Both the position numbers and the translations under genes were made by a program. A stretch of 6,472 bases of DNA from Sulfurospirillum sp. UBA6790 (GTDB lineage Bacteria; Campylobacterota; Campylobacteria; Campylobacterales; Sulfurospirillaceae), in NCBI GenBank assembly GCA_002452855.1, contig DKFS01000035.1, forward strand, positions 1 to 6,472. Reading direction: 5' to 3'. Position 1 is the first letter of the stretch. Each line of letters opens with the position of its first letter. This document shows positions 1 to 6,031 of this stretch, piece after piece. A model generated the notes under the pieces. That model did not search any database. It was not told the origin of the DNA and saw only the letters and a program-made list of their open reading frames with translations.

Positions 1-20
1 AAAATATCGTTATCGCTCAT
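1..20 (-). CDS. Start of a downstream gene overlapping the oxidoreductase stop (partial)
   Basis: On the minus strand an ATG at 20-18 overlaps the TGA stop of the molybdopterin oxidoreductase in the arrangement ATGA. It opens a frame reading M-S-D-N-D-I before the window ends. A GGA with a purine-rich run lies about nine bases upstream (complement of 21-32) and could serve as the ribosome binding site. A four-base overlap of this kind normally means translational coupling, so the product may be a partner, accessory or maturation protein of the oxidoreductase. Six codons are too few to identify it, and the frame could close just outside the window. Confidence 0.5.
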
Positions 21-1765
21 TGTATCTTTTCCAATGTTACTTTCATATCTTGATAAATCGCACAATTACCTTCTTGGCTCATCGCATTAGGGGTGAGCAT
101 GTTGGCATTTTTGGCACCGCTATACAGCAATAAACAATCATCTCGAAGCTTTGCACTTGGCATCACGGAATAAATACAGGAGCCATAACGATTGGTAAGC
201 CTAACGCGTTCTTCTTGCTTGAATCCCAAAGAAGTCGGCACATACAAATAATCATTGGTGACAAATTGCGAATTCAGAGATTTGTTTTGTTTTGCGGCAA
301 TCAGAAAAAAGCCTTCTCCCTCTTCATCCATGTCATCATCAAATTCTTCTAAAAATTCAAACTTACCACTAGTCGTATAAAATTTTGTTGCATAAGGAAT
401 CTCTTCATATGTTTTTGAAATTAAAAAACCGTCTTGCAGCACACTGTTTGAAGCGATAACCTCTTCGATGATGCTTTCATCGCTTGGCAATGCCTCATGT
501 CCAAAAGCCTGCAATAATTTTTGTGCAAGATCATATTCACTGATGCCCGCGCTGTTCTCGACAATTTTAGGCATACGTCCTACAAAATGGTGACCATAAC
601 TGAGTTTTACATCGTTTTTCTCTAAAAAAGAGAGTGCAGGTATGACCAAATGCGCTTTAGCGGATGTCTCATTTTCATGCAAACCAAAATAGACAACACA
701 CTTCGCTTTAGCAATATTTTCCTGAACTTTTTTGGAACACGGCATTTGGTTAAGAGGATTCCCGCCTTGAATAAACACAAGGTCGTATTTACTAAAATTG
801 GCGATAGGTAAAGGCTCTTTTTTAGCGTTCACTTTAAAAGGCGAGGTAAAACCAAATCCACTGTTAGAAAGATACCCTACCCCACATCCAACTTTACCAA
901 ACAAGCCTAACATGGCGGCAAATGCATCGATAGAGCGAACAACACTGTGCCCAAAACTGTATTTTTGTACACCAATGCCTATGAGAATCGATACTTTTTT
1001 ACCTTTAACAAGGGAGAGCAATTCTCCAACATCATCTAAATTGACACCTGCTTTATCAATGAGTTTACGCATCGGAATCGCATTAACAAATTCTAAAAAA
1101 TCGTCATAATTGTCACATCTCTCTTTCACAAAGACTTTATCTTCCAACTCTTCCATCGCCACCAATCGGCACAAAAGAAGGGCTAAATACAAATCACCCT
1201 TTGGTTTAATTTGAATGTGCAATGCCGCATTGGATGCTAAGTCAATTTTTACAGGATTAATCACAATGAGTGTTTTATTTTTCAACGCAGGAAGCATATG
1301 TGAATTCGTGACACTCGGGTTTCTTCCCCATACAATCACAACGTCGGACTCTTTTACATGTAAAGGCGAAAGCGATAAATTCGCACCTCTACTTTGCACC
1401 ACACCCGCATCGCCTGCTTCATCACACAATGACCCAGAAGCAAGTACGGCTTGATGTTTGGCAAAAAAAGTTTTTGTGACACCTTGCATCACACCAAGAT
1501 TACCACTGCCTTTAAAAAAAAGTGTACGAGATGGCGCGTACGTTTTAAGCGCATCGACCAAAAGCTCTAAAGCTTTTTCCAATGAAACGCTTTGACCTTG
1601 ATAGCGTGCCTCTTCAATACGTTCAAAATGGTGGTAATGATTCAGATGATGGCACAAAAAACCTTGGGTAATGGGATGCGCTTTGTTGCCTTTGAGCTTT
1701 AAGTCCTCTTCGACAACAATACTGCACCCATCAAAACAATCTAACGGACAGGTAGTAAAATGCAT
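17..1765 (-). CDS. Molybdopterin-dependent oxidoreductase (bis-MGD, 4Fe-4S), cytoplasmic, substrate unknown
   Basis: The 582-residue product belongs to the DMSO-reductase/formate-dehydrogenase superfamily. Its N-terminus has Cys6, Cys10, Cys14 and Cys38, the spacing expected for a 4Fe-4S cluster. The segment GSLCDEAGDAG (110-120) lies where this superfamily places the molybdenum ligand, so Cys113 is the candidate ligand (inference). Cofactor-binding regions follow: WGRNPSVTNSH (145-155), KPKGD (186-190), the Gly-rich stretch around 262-296, QGGNP (332-336), and HENETSAKAHLVIPA with FLEKND (362-384). The C-terminal MoCoBD-like domain covers about 460-582 and is short for the family. It includes an acidic run at 472-483. 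No Tat signal or membrane segment is present, so it should be cytoplasmic. The ATG is preceded by GAGGG at a seven-base spacing. It lies 40 bases after the HD-GYP gene and overlaps the next gene by four bases. The substrate cannot be told from sequence; formate dehydrogenase or another anaerobic dehydrogenase are possibilities. Confidence 0.9.
   Translation of the reverse strand: MHFTTCPLDCFDGCSIVVEEDLKLKGNKAHPITQGFLCHHLNHYHHFERIEEARYQGQSVSLEKALELLVDALKTYAPSRTLFFKGSGNLGVMQGVTKTFFAKHQAVLASGSLCDEAGDAGVVQSRGANLSLSPLHVKESDVVIVWGRNPSVTNSHMLPALKNKTLIVINPVKIDLASNAALHIQIKPKGDLYLALLLCRLVAMEELEDKVFVKERCDNYDDFLEFVNAIPMRKLIDKAGVNLDDVGELLSLVKGKKVSILIGIGVQKYSFGHSVVRSIDAFAAMLGLFGKVGCGVGYLSNSGFGFTSPFKVNAKKEPLPIANFSKYDLVFIQGGNPLNQMPCSKKVQENIAKAKCVVYFGLHENETSAKAHLVIPALSFLEKNDVKLSYGHHFVGRMPKIVENSAGISEYDLAQKLLQAFGHEALPSDESIIEEVIASNSVLQDGFLISKTYEEIPYATKFYTTSGKFEFLEEFDDDMDEEGEGFFLIAAKQNKSLNSQFVTNDYLYVPTSLGFKQEERVRLTNRYGSCIYSVMPSAKLRDDCLLLYSGAKNANMLTPNAMSQEGNCAIYQDMKVTLEKIQ
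1353..1364. repeat. TTTACATGTAAA palindrome, copy 1 (inside oxidoreductase gene)
   Basis: A perfect 12-base palindrome within the coding sequence of the molybdopterin oxidoreductase. On the coding strand the frame reads TTA-CAT-GTA-AAA, giving Leu134-His-Val-Lys, followed by Glu138. It is one of four copies in the window. Confidence 0.8.
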
Positions 1766-1805
1766 CGTTATACCCTCAAATATGGAGTTTTACGGGAATT
1801 ATACC
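1766..1805 (-). promoter_or_regulatory. Short gap with ribosome binding site and possible -10 box for the oxidoreductase
   Basis: This 40-base spacer separates the HD-GYP stop from the oxidoreductase ATG. On the minus strand it contains GAGGG seven bases before the ATG, a good Shine-Dalgarno sequence. A perfect TATAAT (complement of 1798-1803) begins just after the upstream stop codon, but there is no recognisable -35 box, and such hexamers are common in AT-rich DNA. No hairpin followed by a T-run is present, so read-through from the HD-GYP gene is the simplest reading, with an optional internal promoter. Confidence 0.4.
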
Positions 1806-3494
1806 TTAGTTATCTAAATGAAGCAGTTTATCTTCTAATATTTCAAGGCTTAATACTTCATCTTCTTCAATTTTAAGATGTTGATAGTGCATAATCAGCC
1901 CTTGCTCACGTAGCAGTTTATCCACCGTTTCGTATTCCATATGTGTGTGCTCTTTTACATGTAAAACTAAAAAATTGTCGCTATACGCGCGTACAATGAT
2001 TGCTTCAGGGTATATTGATTCTATGGCTTGCGCTATTTGACGTAAAAAAATATCACCTTTTTTCCAACCGTGTTTTTTATTGTAGGTCGCAAAATTCATG
2101 CAATTAAGATGGTCGATACACAAAATTTTAAATTGACAATCGTTCGAGTGCGCAAACAAGAATTTCAGATAATTGACATTGTAAAATCCCGTCAGTTGGT
2201 CTCTAAAATAGTAAGAAAAACGCATCTCTTCTAACAAATCTTTTGGCATCTGCGTTGTATTTTCAGGTAAGGTAATCTCTTTGAAAGCTTCTTTGGCAAT
2301 TTTGACAATAAAAGGATTAAACTGTTTTCCACTCTCTTCTTCAAGATTGTTTATTGCTTCTTCACGTGTGAGGCTTTTACGATATGCTCGATTGGTCGTC
2401 ATGGCATCAAACGCATCGGCAACCGTAATAATTTGAGAGAAGAAAGGAATCTGATCCCCCTTAAGTCCTTTAGGGTACCCACCTCCATCATAACGCTCAT
2501 GATGGTGCCACACCACGCTGGCTAAAAGCGAAAACGGTTCACGTGAAAGTAATTCATAGCTTGCCGTAGAGTGGCGCTTTATCAATGAATATTCCATAGA
2601 ATTTAGCTTATCGGGCTTAAGTAAAATTGCATCAGGAATTTCTATTTTCCCAATATCATGAAGCATGCCTGCTTTATAAATAAAATCTGCATCATCGTGT
2701 GAGTAGCCCATGGCAAGAACCAGCATTTTGGCATATTCCGCCACCCTTTGGCTATGACCAGCCGTATAACTGTCTCTTTTTTCCACCATATCGATGAGTG
2801 CGTACATACTCTCTTCATACATTTTGGTTTTTTCATTCAGGTAATTACGCCCTCTTGCATGAATCCACCATATCGCAAAAATACCCAACCCCCATGTGCC
2901 TGTGTACATTAAAATTAAAAAATAATAACTCTTAGGATTGGCCTCTTTGAAGCTAGGAACAGGCATTTGAATTGTCATAAACCCTAGCACTGAACCAATG
3001 GCTTCGTCGCTATGCACATGACACGAGATGCATGAAGCATTTGCAGGCATTGGCTTGGTATAAAAAAGCTCTTTTGCATTTTCTTTTTGAATAACAGTAA
3101 AACTATCTTTTTTTGTCTCAATCATCTCTTTAAGTGCCTGTTTGACATTATAAGGAGCGGAAAACATATCAATGTTTTTGTAGATAGAATGAATATTGAG
3201 TTCCATATCGCTATGGCTGGCTAAAGCGGCTAAGAGAGTTCGCAATGAAAAATTTTGACGAATCCCATACCGTTCTTTTTCACTGAGTGCATTCGCCTTT
3301 TGCTCGTATGCCCAATAGACAAACGCCATGGATTGTTCTGCAACGCCTTTAATCTTTTCCAGTGAGCTCTCTTCAATGTGTTTTTCTTCATTGTAGAATT
3401 GATAGACAACAAAAAGAGATGTTAAAATAGTCCAAAAAATTGTTAATAAAATAGCAATTTGCTTGAAGTATTTAATACGTTTGCTTACAGACAT
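1806..3494 (-). CDS. Membrane heme-c sensor HD-GYP c-di-GMP phosphodiesterase with degenerate GGDEF tail
   Basis: This 562-residue protein is a predicted membrane sensor that hydrolyses cyclic di-GMP. A membrane helix (about 11-31) is followed by a periplasmic domain (about 32-189) resembling DUF3365/Tll0287-like sensors. That domain contains a single c-type heme motif, CISCH at 155-159. A second helix spans about 190-210. The HD-GYP domain (about 228-410) keeps the expected residues: HSQR at 247-250, HD at 279-280, H308, HHE at 331-333, DGGGYP at 336-341 and D360 in ADAFDAMT. Residues from about 430 resemble GGDEF: DQLTGFYN (432-439), CIDHLN (459-464) and the KKGD segment (478-481). The signature itself is replaced by YSDNF (504-508), so cyclase activity is unlikely. 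It may act as a nucleotide-binding or dimerising module (inference). The heme could sense redox state, oxygen or nitric oxide. The ATG has only a weak A-rich ribosome binding region upstream. Confidence 0.9.
   Translation of the reverse strand: MSVSKRIKYFKQIAILLTIFWTILTSLFVVYQFYNEEKHIEESSLEKIKGVAEQSMAFVYWAYEQKANALSEKERYGIRQNFSLRTLLAALASHSDMELNIHSIYKNIDMFSAPYNVKQALKEMIETKKDSFTVIQKENAKELFYTKPMPANASCISCHVHSDEAIGSVLGFMTIQMPVPSFKEANPKSYYFLILMYTGTWGLGIFAIWWIHARGRNYLNEKTKMYEESMYALIDMVEKRDSYTAGHSQRVAEYAKMLVLAMGYSHDDADFIYKAGMLHDIGKIEIPDAILLKPDKLNSMEYSLIKRHSTASYELLSREPFSLLASVVWHHHERYDGGGYPKGLKGDQIPFFSQIITVADAFDAMTTNRAYRKSLTREEAINNLEEESGKQFNPFIVKIAKEAFKEITLPENTTQMPKDLLEEMRFSYYFRDQLTGFYNVNYLKFLFAHSNDCQFKILCIDHLNCMNFATYNKKHGWKKGDIFLRQIAQAIESIYPEAIIVRAYSDNFLVLHVKEHTHMEYETVDKLLREQGLIMHYQHLKIEEDEVLSLEILEDKLLHLDN
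1953..1966. repeat. TTTACATGTAAA palindrome, copy 2 (inside HD-GYP gene)
   Basis: Here the palindrome extends to 14 bases (TTTTACATGTAAAA). It lies in the degenerate GGDEF region of the HD-GYP protein and encodes Leu511-His-Val-Lys followed by Glu515, in the same frame and with the same peptide as the copy in the oxidoreductase gene. Confidence 0.8.
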
Positions 3495-3562
3495 AATATT
3501 TGGTAATCTTTTTTTAATGTAGTTAAATAAATTTAACCTATTATGCCAAATATAAACTTAAT
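3495..3562 (-). promoter_or_regulatory. Promoter region of the HD-GYP gene with a 16-base palindrome
   Basis: On the minus strand TGGCATAAT (complement of 3540-3548) matches an extended -10 element (TGN plus a TATAAT-like CATAAT) with no clear -35, as is common for the main sigma factor in Campylobacterota. Immediately downstream, where transcription should begin, is a perfect palindrome at 3522-3537: GTTAAAT and ATTTAAC arms around AA. This is a natural position for a repressor operator. A seven-base A run (3509-3515) lies between the palindrome and the ATG and may be part of a weak ribosome binding site. Promoter and operator are both inferred from position and sequence only. Confidence 0.5.
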
Positions 3563-3580
3563 GAACGATTTAAGCGAGGG

Positions 3581-3604
3581 AAGTAGGCACGAAAGTACCT
3601 ACTT
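3581..3604 (-). terminator. Hairpin just after glyS (terminator-like or 3' processing structure)
   Basis: In minus-strand RNA the arms AAGUAGGUAC and GUGCCUACUU form a ten-pair stem, including one G-U wobble, closed by a UUUC tetraloop. It begins seven bases after the glyS stop. On the plus strand the wobble becomes a C-A mismatch, so the structure favours the glyS transcript. No U-tract follows, so it is not a textbook intrinsic terminator. It could instead stabilise the 3' end or mark Rho-dependent termination. Confidence 0.5.
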
Positions 3605-3611
3605 ATATTCT

Positions 3612-5663
3612 TTAAATGCTAATTTCTTTAATATCAGCAATAGATTTAAACGCGTTATAAACAGAAGCAATGAGGTTTTGACGATTGGTTTTAACCGCTA
3701 CATCATCCGTATTGACCATAACGTTATCGAAGAAAGCATCAATCAAAGGTTTCAACGCAAAAAGAGCATCTAGGTTCTCTTCAAAAGAGGCGTAGGTTTT
3801 TTCACTGACCTCTTTAAACGCTTCAAAAAGAGCTTTTTCTTGATGAGAATCAAACAAGGCTTCATTGACACTCATCGTATCGGTTATTTCAAGATTTTTG
3901 ATAATATTTGCCACCCGTTTAAAGGTTGAGAACATCTCCTTAAATCCTTCACTTTGTACGATACTTGCCAAAGCATTAATTTTTTGAGATAAACGTAAAA
4001 TATCGCGTTCACCGCTACTAATAACTGCCGTGATAATCGAAGGATTCACATCAAAAAACTGATAGAGACGTTCTAAGAAAAATGTCTCTAATTGGGCAAA
4101 ATCAAAAGCCTGATAATTTTTAGTCAAGCTTCCAAGGTCATTTTTTATATCAAATGCTATTTGCTGTTCCAAGACGATTTTAATGATACCATTTACCGCA
4201 CGACGCAATGCATATGGGTCTTTGTTTCCTGTGGGAATTTTATTGATGCTAAAGAGTGCTATCAGTGAATCTAATTTATACGCTAACGCAACGATGGAGC
4301 TAAAAAGTGTGCTAGGAAGGTCGCTCTCTTCACTGTTAGGAAGATACTGTTCTTTCAGTGCCAACGCCAACAATGCATCTTCCCCTGCGGCATTGGCGTA
4401 GTAATAGCCCATTAAGCCTTGAAGTTCCGTAAACTCATACACCATTTCACTGAGTAAGTCACTTTTGGAGTACATCACCGCTTTTTGCATTAACGCATCC
4501 AGAGAAGCTGCATCCAAACGTCCATTTTGAGCGATAAGCGTCCTTTGGTATTTATGCATCAAGTAAGAGGCAATCTCTTTTTCACGCAACTCTTTATCGA
4601 GCAGTGAACCTAATCCGTCAAGATACGTGATGTCTTTGAGCCCTTCGTAATGAAGGCCGTTTTTAAGGTCATTATCCAAGAAAAAGAGTGCGTCACTTAA
4701 TCGCGCACGCAGTACTTTTTCATTACCTCTGACAATTAAATCATAATCATCGCTAATGGCATTGGAAACCACGATAAAATGGTTACTCAGTTTTCCATCT
4801 TTGAACACAGGAAAATAACGTTGGTTCTCTTTCATGGACGTAATAATGACTTCTGGTGGCAACCGTAAAAATCGCTCTTCAAATGTTCCCATAAGCGCTT
4901 TGGGATGCTCGGTAATTGCCACAACCTCTGCCAATAAATCAGGGTCGATTTCAATATGGACACCCTCTTTTGCTTCAATCGCTTTAAACTCATCTAAAAT
5001 AATCGCTTCACGTTTGCGAGGATACAAAATAACCCCACGCTCGGCCAAACGTTCAAAATAATCGCCTGCGAACATATAGGCAAACGGCTCGTAAGAAATT
5101 GTACGATGCGGATAGGAAAAAGGGGTTGATTCAACGCCGTAGAGAGAAAAAGGAACATGCTCATCACCCAGCATACACCCAATCCAACGAATAGGACGAA
5201 TAAAACTCTCTTCTAAAAATCCCCAACGCATGGACTTTCCAAAATTCAGTCCTTTGAGAAAATTTTCAATCATCTCTTTTAAAAGTGCTTTACTCTCTTG
5301 TCCTGCAATGGCTTTTTTATAATACAACACTTCTTTGCCATCTTTCATCATTCGTGAAATTTCACTAAATGCAACACCGCATTTTTTTGCAAAACCAAGT
5401 GCTGCAGCGGTTGGTTCACCGTCTTTAAGCGCGACACTAAGCGGTGCACCAAAAAATTCTTCTTCGCGTGCTTCTTGAGATGTAGGGAAAGCATTATGCC
5501 AAAGGACTAAACGACGAGGAGTGTAGTAAAACTCAAACTCGCATCCAAGAGCATTTTTTTCTAAGATATCAAGCCATAATGTTTCAATATTGGGAAGTTC
5601 TTTTAAAAAAGGGATCGCAGGGAGTTCTTCGACGCCAATTTCAATTAAAAGAGGTTTGATCAT
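3612..5663 (-). CDS. glyS: Glycyl-tRNA synthetase beta subunit
   Basis: GlyS is the beta subunit of the bacterial alpha2-beta2 glycyl-tRNA synthetase, which charges tRNA-Gly in the cytoplasm. It contributes tRNA recognition, while catalysis lies in GlyQ, not encoded here. The 683-residue length is normal for the family. Recognised segments are EIGVEELPA (8-16), YYTPRRL (46-52), MRWG with FIRPIRW (145-160), SMKENQRYFPV (276-286), SDLLSEMVYEFTELQGLMG (401-419) and the strongly conserved PTGNKDPYALRRAV (477-490). FKRVANI lies at 581-587. The tail VMVNTDDVAVKTNRQNLI (648-665) is typical of the C-terminal anticodon-binding-like domain. The ATG is preceded by AAAGG at a seven-base spacing. That Shine-Dalgarno sequence is part of a TTTACATGTAAAGGTC repeat, which is unusual. 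The gene looks intact with no frameshift. Confidence 0.98.
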   Translation of the reverse strand: MIKPLLIEIGVEELPAIPFLKELPNIETLWLDILEKNALGCEFEFYYTPRRLVLWHNAFPTSQEAREEEFFGAPLSVALKDGEPTAAALGFAKKCGVAFSEISRMMKDGKEVLYYKKAIAGQESKALLKEMIENFLKGLNFGKSMRWGFLEESFIRPIRWIGCMLGDEHVPFSLYGVESTPFSYPHRTISYEPFAYMFAGDYFERLAERGVILYPRKREAIILDEFKAIEAKEGVHIEIDPDLLAEVVAITEHPKALMGTFEERFLRLPPEVIITSMKENQRYFPVFKDGKLSNHFIVVSNAISDDYDLIVRGNEKVLRARLSDALFFLDNDLKNGLHYEGLKDITYLDGLGSLLDKELREKEIASYLMHKYQRTLIAQNGRLDAASLDALMQKAVMYSKSDLLSEMVYEFTELQGLMGYYYANAAGEDALLALALKEQYLPNSEESDLPSTLFSSIVALAYKLDSLIALFSINKIPTGNKDPYALRRAVNGIIKIVLEQQIAFDIKNDLGSLTKNYQAFDFAQLETFFLERLYQFFDVNPSIITAVISSGERDILRLSQKINALASIVQSEGFKEMFSTFKRVANIIKNLEITDTMSVNEALFDSHQEKALFEAFKEVSEKTYASFEENLDALFALKPLIDAFFDNVMVNTDDVAVKTNRQNLIASVYNAFKSIADIKEISI

Positions 5664-5668
5664 TGATC

Positions 5669-5742
5669 GACCTTTACATGTAAATAATTTAGACTTATTT
5701 TAACCAACACTTGGTTAAATCGTCCTTTTACATGTAAAGGTC
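5669..5742. repeat. 16-base inverted repeat pair flanking an inner dyad, upstream of glyS
   Basis: The plus strand has GACCTTTACATGTAAA at 5669-5684 and its exact reverse complement TTTACATGTAAAGGTC at 5727-5742, separated by 42 bases. Each arm is itself built on the perfect palindrome TTTACATGTAAA. Inside lies a further dyad at 5699-5719, with nine-base arms TTTAACCAA and TTGGTTAAA around a CAC loop. Most of the 88-base gap between the DUF2892 stop and the glyS ATG is therefore symmetric sequence. The arm nearest glyS contains its ribosome binding site. Possible roles are protein-binding operators, an RNA switch in the leader, or a small dispersed repeat element; the sequence alone does not decide between them. 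Confidence 0.85.
5699..5719. promoter_or_regulatory. Dyad symmetry, possible operator
   Basis: Perfect nine-base arms TTTAACCAA and TTGGTTAAA flank a three-base CAC centre. The stem is AT-rich and no T-run follows on either strand, so it looks more like a protein-binding site than a terminator. The half-site TTTAACC also occurs at 3532-3538, at the edge of the palindrome by the HD-GYP promoter, which hints at a shared regulator (inference). Confidence 0.45.
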
Positions 5743-5751
5743 ACACGCTCT

Positions 5752-5955
5752 TTAGCGGTAGTTTTTGCAGTGTCCTACGAGTTTACTGAAAACCCAAATA
5801 GAAGGACAAAAATCTGTGATTGCCCACACAAGGATCATCGCAATCACAAAACCCAAAAGAATCGTGCCATAAATTGAGCCAACACTCATTAAACAGCAAG
5901 CAATAAAAAGTACTACTGCCATCATCAAACGTTGCAATTTTTCAGCGCATGCCAT
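5752..5955 (-). CDS. Small DUF2892-type inner-membrane protein
   Basis: This 67-residue protein has two hydrophobic helices, about 9-25 and 29-47, followed by a short tail with TDFCPSIWVFSKLVGHC (47-63). A short basic N-terminus, two helices and a tail with a CP dipeptide and a second cysteine (Cys50 and Cys63 here) match the DUF2892/YgaP-like membrane family, which also occurs fused to rhodanese domains. No rhodanese is attached here. The function of stand-alone members is unknown, and links to sulfur or thiol chemistry are only suggestive. The ATG is supported by AAGGA six bases upstream. It precedes glyS by 88 bases with no clear terminator, so part of its transcript may run into glyS. Confidence 0.85.
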   Translation of the reverse strand: MACAEKLQRLMMAVVLFIACCLMSVGSIYGTILLGFVIAMILVWAITDFCPSIWVFSKLVGHCKNYR

Positions 5956-6031
5956 TTTTTATCCTTTATAATTAATATAATGTATAACTATAAAAGCAAA
6001 GCGCTTAAAAAGGTGTTATATTTTTGTGTTA
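5956..6031 (-). promoter_or_regulatory. AT-rich gap with probable promoter for the DUF2892 gene
   Basis: The minus strand carries several overlapping -10-like hexamers, including TATAGT (complement of 5987-5992) and TATATT (complement of 5974-5979), followed by the AAGGA ribosome binding site of the DUF2892 gene. TATAGT would give a leader of about 25-30 bases. No convincing -35 is present. The end of the upstream EEP gene is followed by no strong GC-rich hairpin, only the eight-base palindrome AAGCGCTT (5999-6006). Confidence 0.4.

Noticed and set aside
798..1454. Plus-strand open frames of 79-103 codons opposite the oxidoreductase gene
   Set aside because: They lie antisense to a strongly recognisable gene, match no family known to me, and have no convincing ribosome binding sites.
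1514..1521. Run of eight A (T on the coding strand) within the oxidoreductase gene, a possible phase-variation tract
   Set aside because: The reading frame is intact, the run is short and it fits Phe-Phe codons; there is no evidence of length variation from one sequence.
3538..3550. TTGGCA on the minus strand resembling the -24 part of a sigma-54 promoter
   Set aside because: No GC dinucleotide follows at the required -12 spacing; an extended -10 for the main sigma factor fits better.
3543..3773. Plus-strand open frame of 76 codons crossing the glyS 3' end
   Set aside because: Most of it is the reverse of conserved GlyS C-terminal coding sequence and it overlaps the hairpin; no family resemblance.
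5354..5365. Perfect palindrome GTGAAATTTCAC inside glyS
   Set aside because: It occurs once only, inside a conserved coding region, with nothing else to suggest a site.
5658..5670. TTGATC repeats around the glyS start codon resembling an FNR box
   Set aside because: The second half does not match ATCAA at the right spacing, and the bases are partly fixed by the start codon and the first residues.
5999..6006. AAGCGCTT palindrome as terminator of the EEP gene
   Set aside because: It is only eight bases with no loop and no following T-run in the right orientation.
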